Source: Scylla paramamosain (lineage: Eukaryota; Arthropoda; Malacostraca; Decapoda; Portunidae). From it: a DNA stretch of 64,000 nucleotides. How positions within the stretch are numbered: the stretch's first letter is position 1; every line of letters starts with the position of its first letter. The position numbers and the translations under genes were made by a program. Below the pieces are notes generated by a model. The model had not been told where the DNA came from and did no database searches. It saw only the letters and a program-made list of their open reading frames with translations. The DNA is taken from the NCBI RefSeq assembly GCF_035594125.1, contig NC_087168.1, forward strand, positions 18,644,150 through 18,708,149, written 5' to 3'. Shown here in pieces: positions 61,361 through 64,000 of this stretch.

Positions 61361-61570
61361 GACAGTCTCCTTTGAAAACCTACCAACTGGATTAAAAAAG
61401 ATCACAGGACTTGGAAAGAAAAGCATTGGAAGTGAATAAGGAAGTTATCAAGAATTCTGACCAAGGCCGAAGTCCCCCTAACCTACTGACAGCCTCCTTT
61501 GAAAGCACAGAGTCATAGGAGATGAGAGGACTTTGAGGAAAAAAAATATATCGGAAGTGAACGCAAAACA
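61360..61570. repeat. Two diverged units of about 130 bp
   Basis: GACAGTCTCCTTTGAAAACC (about 61363) recurs as GACAGCCTCCTTTGAAAGCA (about 61488). Each is followed by CAGGACTTGGAAAGAAA-like and GGAAGTGAATAAG-like text. Confidence 0.7.
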
Positions 61571-62180
61571 TATGAGTTCCTAGACTGACTGACCATGGTA
61601 TATGAAAGTGTGAATCAAAGGTTGAGTGAAACATACTGACAACAGGATAAGAATGTATGACTCAAAGGAGAAATACAAGAGCGATATCTACTTCTGACAA
61701 CGATAAGTGAATGCACGAGTCAAACATGAGTGCACGAAAGAAATCTACTTTTGACAACAATGCTCATGGAAGTGTGAATTAAAGAGGAGTCCATGAGTGA
61801 GATACACTTCTAACAACAGTGCCACGTGAATGTACGAGTTAAAGATAGGTGCACAAGTGACATCTAAGCTCACACACCAAAGAATATTGACCCCAAATGT
61901 GAGAGTGTGTTAAAGAAGAGTCCATGAATGAAATACACTTTTAACAACGATGCTACGTGAATGTATTAGCAAAATATAAGTGCATCCGTGACATCTAAGC
62001 TCAGTAACTCACACACCAAAAAGAATATTGACCCAGATGCGAGAGTGTGAGTCAGACACAAGAGCATACGTGACACCTAACACTGACCATGGTGTGTGAG
62101 TGCCCGAGTTTAAAGATAAATGCAAACGTGACATCTAAACCCATGCATGAAAGAATATTGACCCCCGGACGCGAGAGTGG
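61570..62180. repeat. Degenerate minisatellite, base unit about 60-70 bp, higher-order about 130 bp
   Basis: The words TACTTTTGACAACAATGC, GTGAATGTACGAGTTAAAGA, GTGCACAAGTGACATCTAAG and AAGAATATTGACCC recur across about 600 bp. Adjacent units alternate in detail, which points to a higher-order doubling near 125-135 bp. Confidence 0.8.
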
Positions 62181-62424
62181 GTCATGTGGCTGTGACTCTG
62201 CATGGATGCGCATCCCGGCTGTGTGAAATGGACTGCTGCCGTCGGGAAGTTGAAGCGACCAAGTTTCAAGACGCAGCCTAGAGGAGTTGTGGTGTTTCTC
62301 TGATGGGAATTTTAATCTCGGTCACTGGCCAAGGTCGGAGGAGTCATGACGGGGCTGAGGGAAGAGGTTTGTTCTGGATGTGTTTTGAGTTTCCGGTCTA
62401 GATGAGTGGGAGGATTGCTGAGAG

Positions 62425-62640
62425 ATGGGAGGAACTGAAGGGCGAGATAGATAAAGAGAAACGGTAGAGATAAAAGTAGAAAAGGTAGAGGGACAGGTAG
62501 AGAAGGTAGAGACAGGTAAAGGAGGTAGAGAGACAGGTAGATATAAAGTAGAGATACAGGAAGAGAAGGTAGAAAGAGAAATAAATGTAGAAGAAACAGG
62601 GAGAGAAGGCAGAGAAACAGGTAAATGGAAATGGAAAAAA
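62425..62640. repeat. About 18-20-bp purine-rich minisatellite
   Basis: GGTAGAGAGACAGGTAGA-type units with AGAAGGTAGAG variants repeat about 11 times. Confidence 0.87.
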
Positions 62641-62929
62641 AAAAAAATGGTAGAACTGCATTAATTTCATACTCAGCCAAGAAACAGCGAAATGACAGTC
62701 ATGACCTGAAGAAGAAGCACTAATTCCATGGACACAAAACTGACACACAGACACATGAACCATCCTCTCTCCTCCATCCTTCCTCCTTCCCTCCCATACA
62801 CCATCATGAAGCCACCCTGGTTACCTCCCCCCCCCTTCCTTCCTTCCCTGCCTTCCCTTAAAACATGACCTAGATACCTGCATGTCTCCTCGCCCTTCCC
62901 TTCCTTCCTTCCTCTCCTCCCTCAGCCGT

Positions 62930-63075
62930 CACGTAGGCAAAAGAAGTCCGGAGCGAGGGAAGAAATTTTTGCGAGGCGTGCGGCTGCCGGGGGGAGAAAT
63001 GATAATGCTCCAACTCGACTCTCCTGTCCTGATACATCTTGAATATCTTCCCTGAGCTCCGCCGCCGCTGCTTCA
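62930..63075 (+). other. GC-rich segment ending at a splice-donor-like site
   Basis: CpG-containing DNA ends CGCCGCCGCTGCTTCAG followed by GTAACG, a good splice donor match at about 63076. That would fit a 5' UTR exon on the plus strand. Alternatively, a minus-strand frame stays open for over 80 codons across the same DNA without a start codon. Neither is proven. Confidence 0.2.
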
Positions 63076-63303
63076 GGTAACGTTCGGCGCGTGTGTGACT
63101 TGCTTCGTGCTAATAAATTGACGTTATGTTGAGTCGTAGTGATTTTTTTTTTTTTGTGGTGAGTTATTAAGGGAGGGTGTGGCAGTGTGTGTTGTGGTAA
63201 TGGTGAGTGTTGATATATGAGCCATGAATGTATGAATGTTTGCTATGAATGCTTGCATGTGTAATGTTTTATGTTTCTTTCTTTCTTTCTTTTTTTTTTT
63301 TTT

Positions 63304-63325
63304 GGTGAATGTAGCATAATCTGGG
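63304..63325. repeat. Left copy of a roughly 20-bp direct repeat around MITE copy 5
   Basis: GGTGAATGTAGCATAATCTG matches 63760-63780 (GGTGAATGTAGTATAATCTA) at all but two positions. Confidence 0.6.
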
Positions 63326-63640
63326 TTTTTATTCTGAAACACTTTCCTCTCTTATCAGGGGTATTTTCAAAGGGAACAGAGATGATTAGTCGGGTTCCCT
63401 TAGCTATTTTCATATTGACAATGGAAAATTCTTCGTAAACTATTACTAAAATCATGAAAACACCCTTGGAGAGCCAAATAACTCGCACCAGACCCTGTTC
63501 GACTTGAGAAATTCACGACAAATTATGAAACCACTCTTGTAAATTCAAATAGCTCGCATTAGAGCCTTTTAAATCTTAGAAATACCACGAAAAATTATCA
63601 AAACCTCCCTTGGAAACTCAAATATCAAACTGCTAACTCT
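63325..63640 (+). mobile_element. MITE-like element, copy 5, with internal tandem expansion
   Basis: The 5' terminus TTATTCTGAAACACTTTCCT and the block AGAGATGATTAGTCGGGTTC match the family. After that, the internal phrase ATGAAAACACCCTTGG, then AAATAACTCGCACCAGACCC is repeated about three times at 70-75 bp (63453, 63523, 63597). The 3' inverted terminus is not found. Confidence 0.6.
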
Positions 63641-63759
63641 TGGAAACAGAACGATGAAATATTTAGCATAAACATAACAACAACAAAGAGATAAAAAAAC
63701 GAACGTACGTAAACGAACCCTGAATATCTCTACTAATGCTTCATGCTCCACCAATTAGC

Positions 63760-63781
63760 GGTGAATGTAGTATAATCTAAG
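63760..63781. repeat. Right copy of a roughly 20-bp direct repeat around MITE copy 5
   Basis: Second copy of the repeat at 63304. The interval between the copies is about 435 bp. Confidence 0.6.
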
Positions 63782-64000
63782 GGACAGGCACGAGACTGAT
63801 GACCTTCACACACGCACCCACGGGACCAGAGAAGGAAAAAGATTACCCTCTAAAAACTCTCTATCTCTGAAATCACCTCGTGGCAGGAATGGGGAGACGC
63901 GTGGGAGGGAGAGACGCCTCAGAGCTTTCGTATCAGTCATGCAAAGTAATATGGGAGAAAAAAAAAAAAAAAAGAAAAAAAAAACACATCAAATTTCCGC

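Overview
The window looks like arthropod nuclear DNA, most likely from a decapod crustacean such as a crab or crayfish. The basis is an extreme load of very long (AG)n and (AC)n microsatellites, at least 40 tracts with several over 100 bp, together with CR1-like retroelement fragments sharing one 3' tail and a degenerate TTAGG (arthropod telomere-type) block. The organism call is inference. No bacterial or viral gene organisation is present, and most open frames are translations of dinucleotide repeats.

Only two segments carry convincing protein-coding signal. The first, at 39607-41139 on the plus strand, is the complete reverse transcriptase domain of a CR1-clade non-LTR retrotransposon. It is 5'-truncated, has an undisrupted frame, and is inserted in a pyrimidine-rich repeat next to (CT)n. 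The second, at 37107-37197 on the minus strand, is a candidate first coding exon: a 30-codon frame rich in G/C-ending codons that runs into a GTGAGT splice donor. If it is real, the sequence below 37107 is intronic.

Mobile-element relics are scattered throughout. (a) CR1-like 3' ends with a TTCTTATG tail lie at 5243, 6923 (flanked by 38-bp direct repeats), 11285, 21116, 31546, 45690 and 56424. (b) A second non-LTR family, recognised by its RT C-terminus and a 3' end rich in TTGGCCAGT and CTTACATAAA, lies at 11560, 19195, 28345, 32545 and 56518. (c) A decayed RT N-terminal part lies at 32901-33257 minus. (d) A roughly 215-bp MITE-like family with inverted termini (ATATTCTGAAACACTTC) lies at 3221, 23776, 42615, 47585 and 63325. 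A tRNA-derived SINE-like head is at 22314 and a possible hAT terminus at 31196.

Most of the remaining apparently unique DNA is itself repetitive. More than a dozen short arrays, unrelated to each other, hold 2 to 8 diverged tandem units, mostly 100-175 bp long (for example 13430-14480, 24420-25160, 42900-43540, 54835-55505, 57990-58420). This widespread cryptic tandem structure, with periods often near 137-142 or 171 bp, is the most unusual property of the window. A few low-repeat, CpG-containing stretches (10845-10985, 13148-13250, 30885-31015, 36590-36720, 56925-57270, 59225-59450) are candidate regulatory DNA. All coordinates of repeat arrays were read by eye and may be off by several bases.
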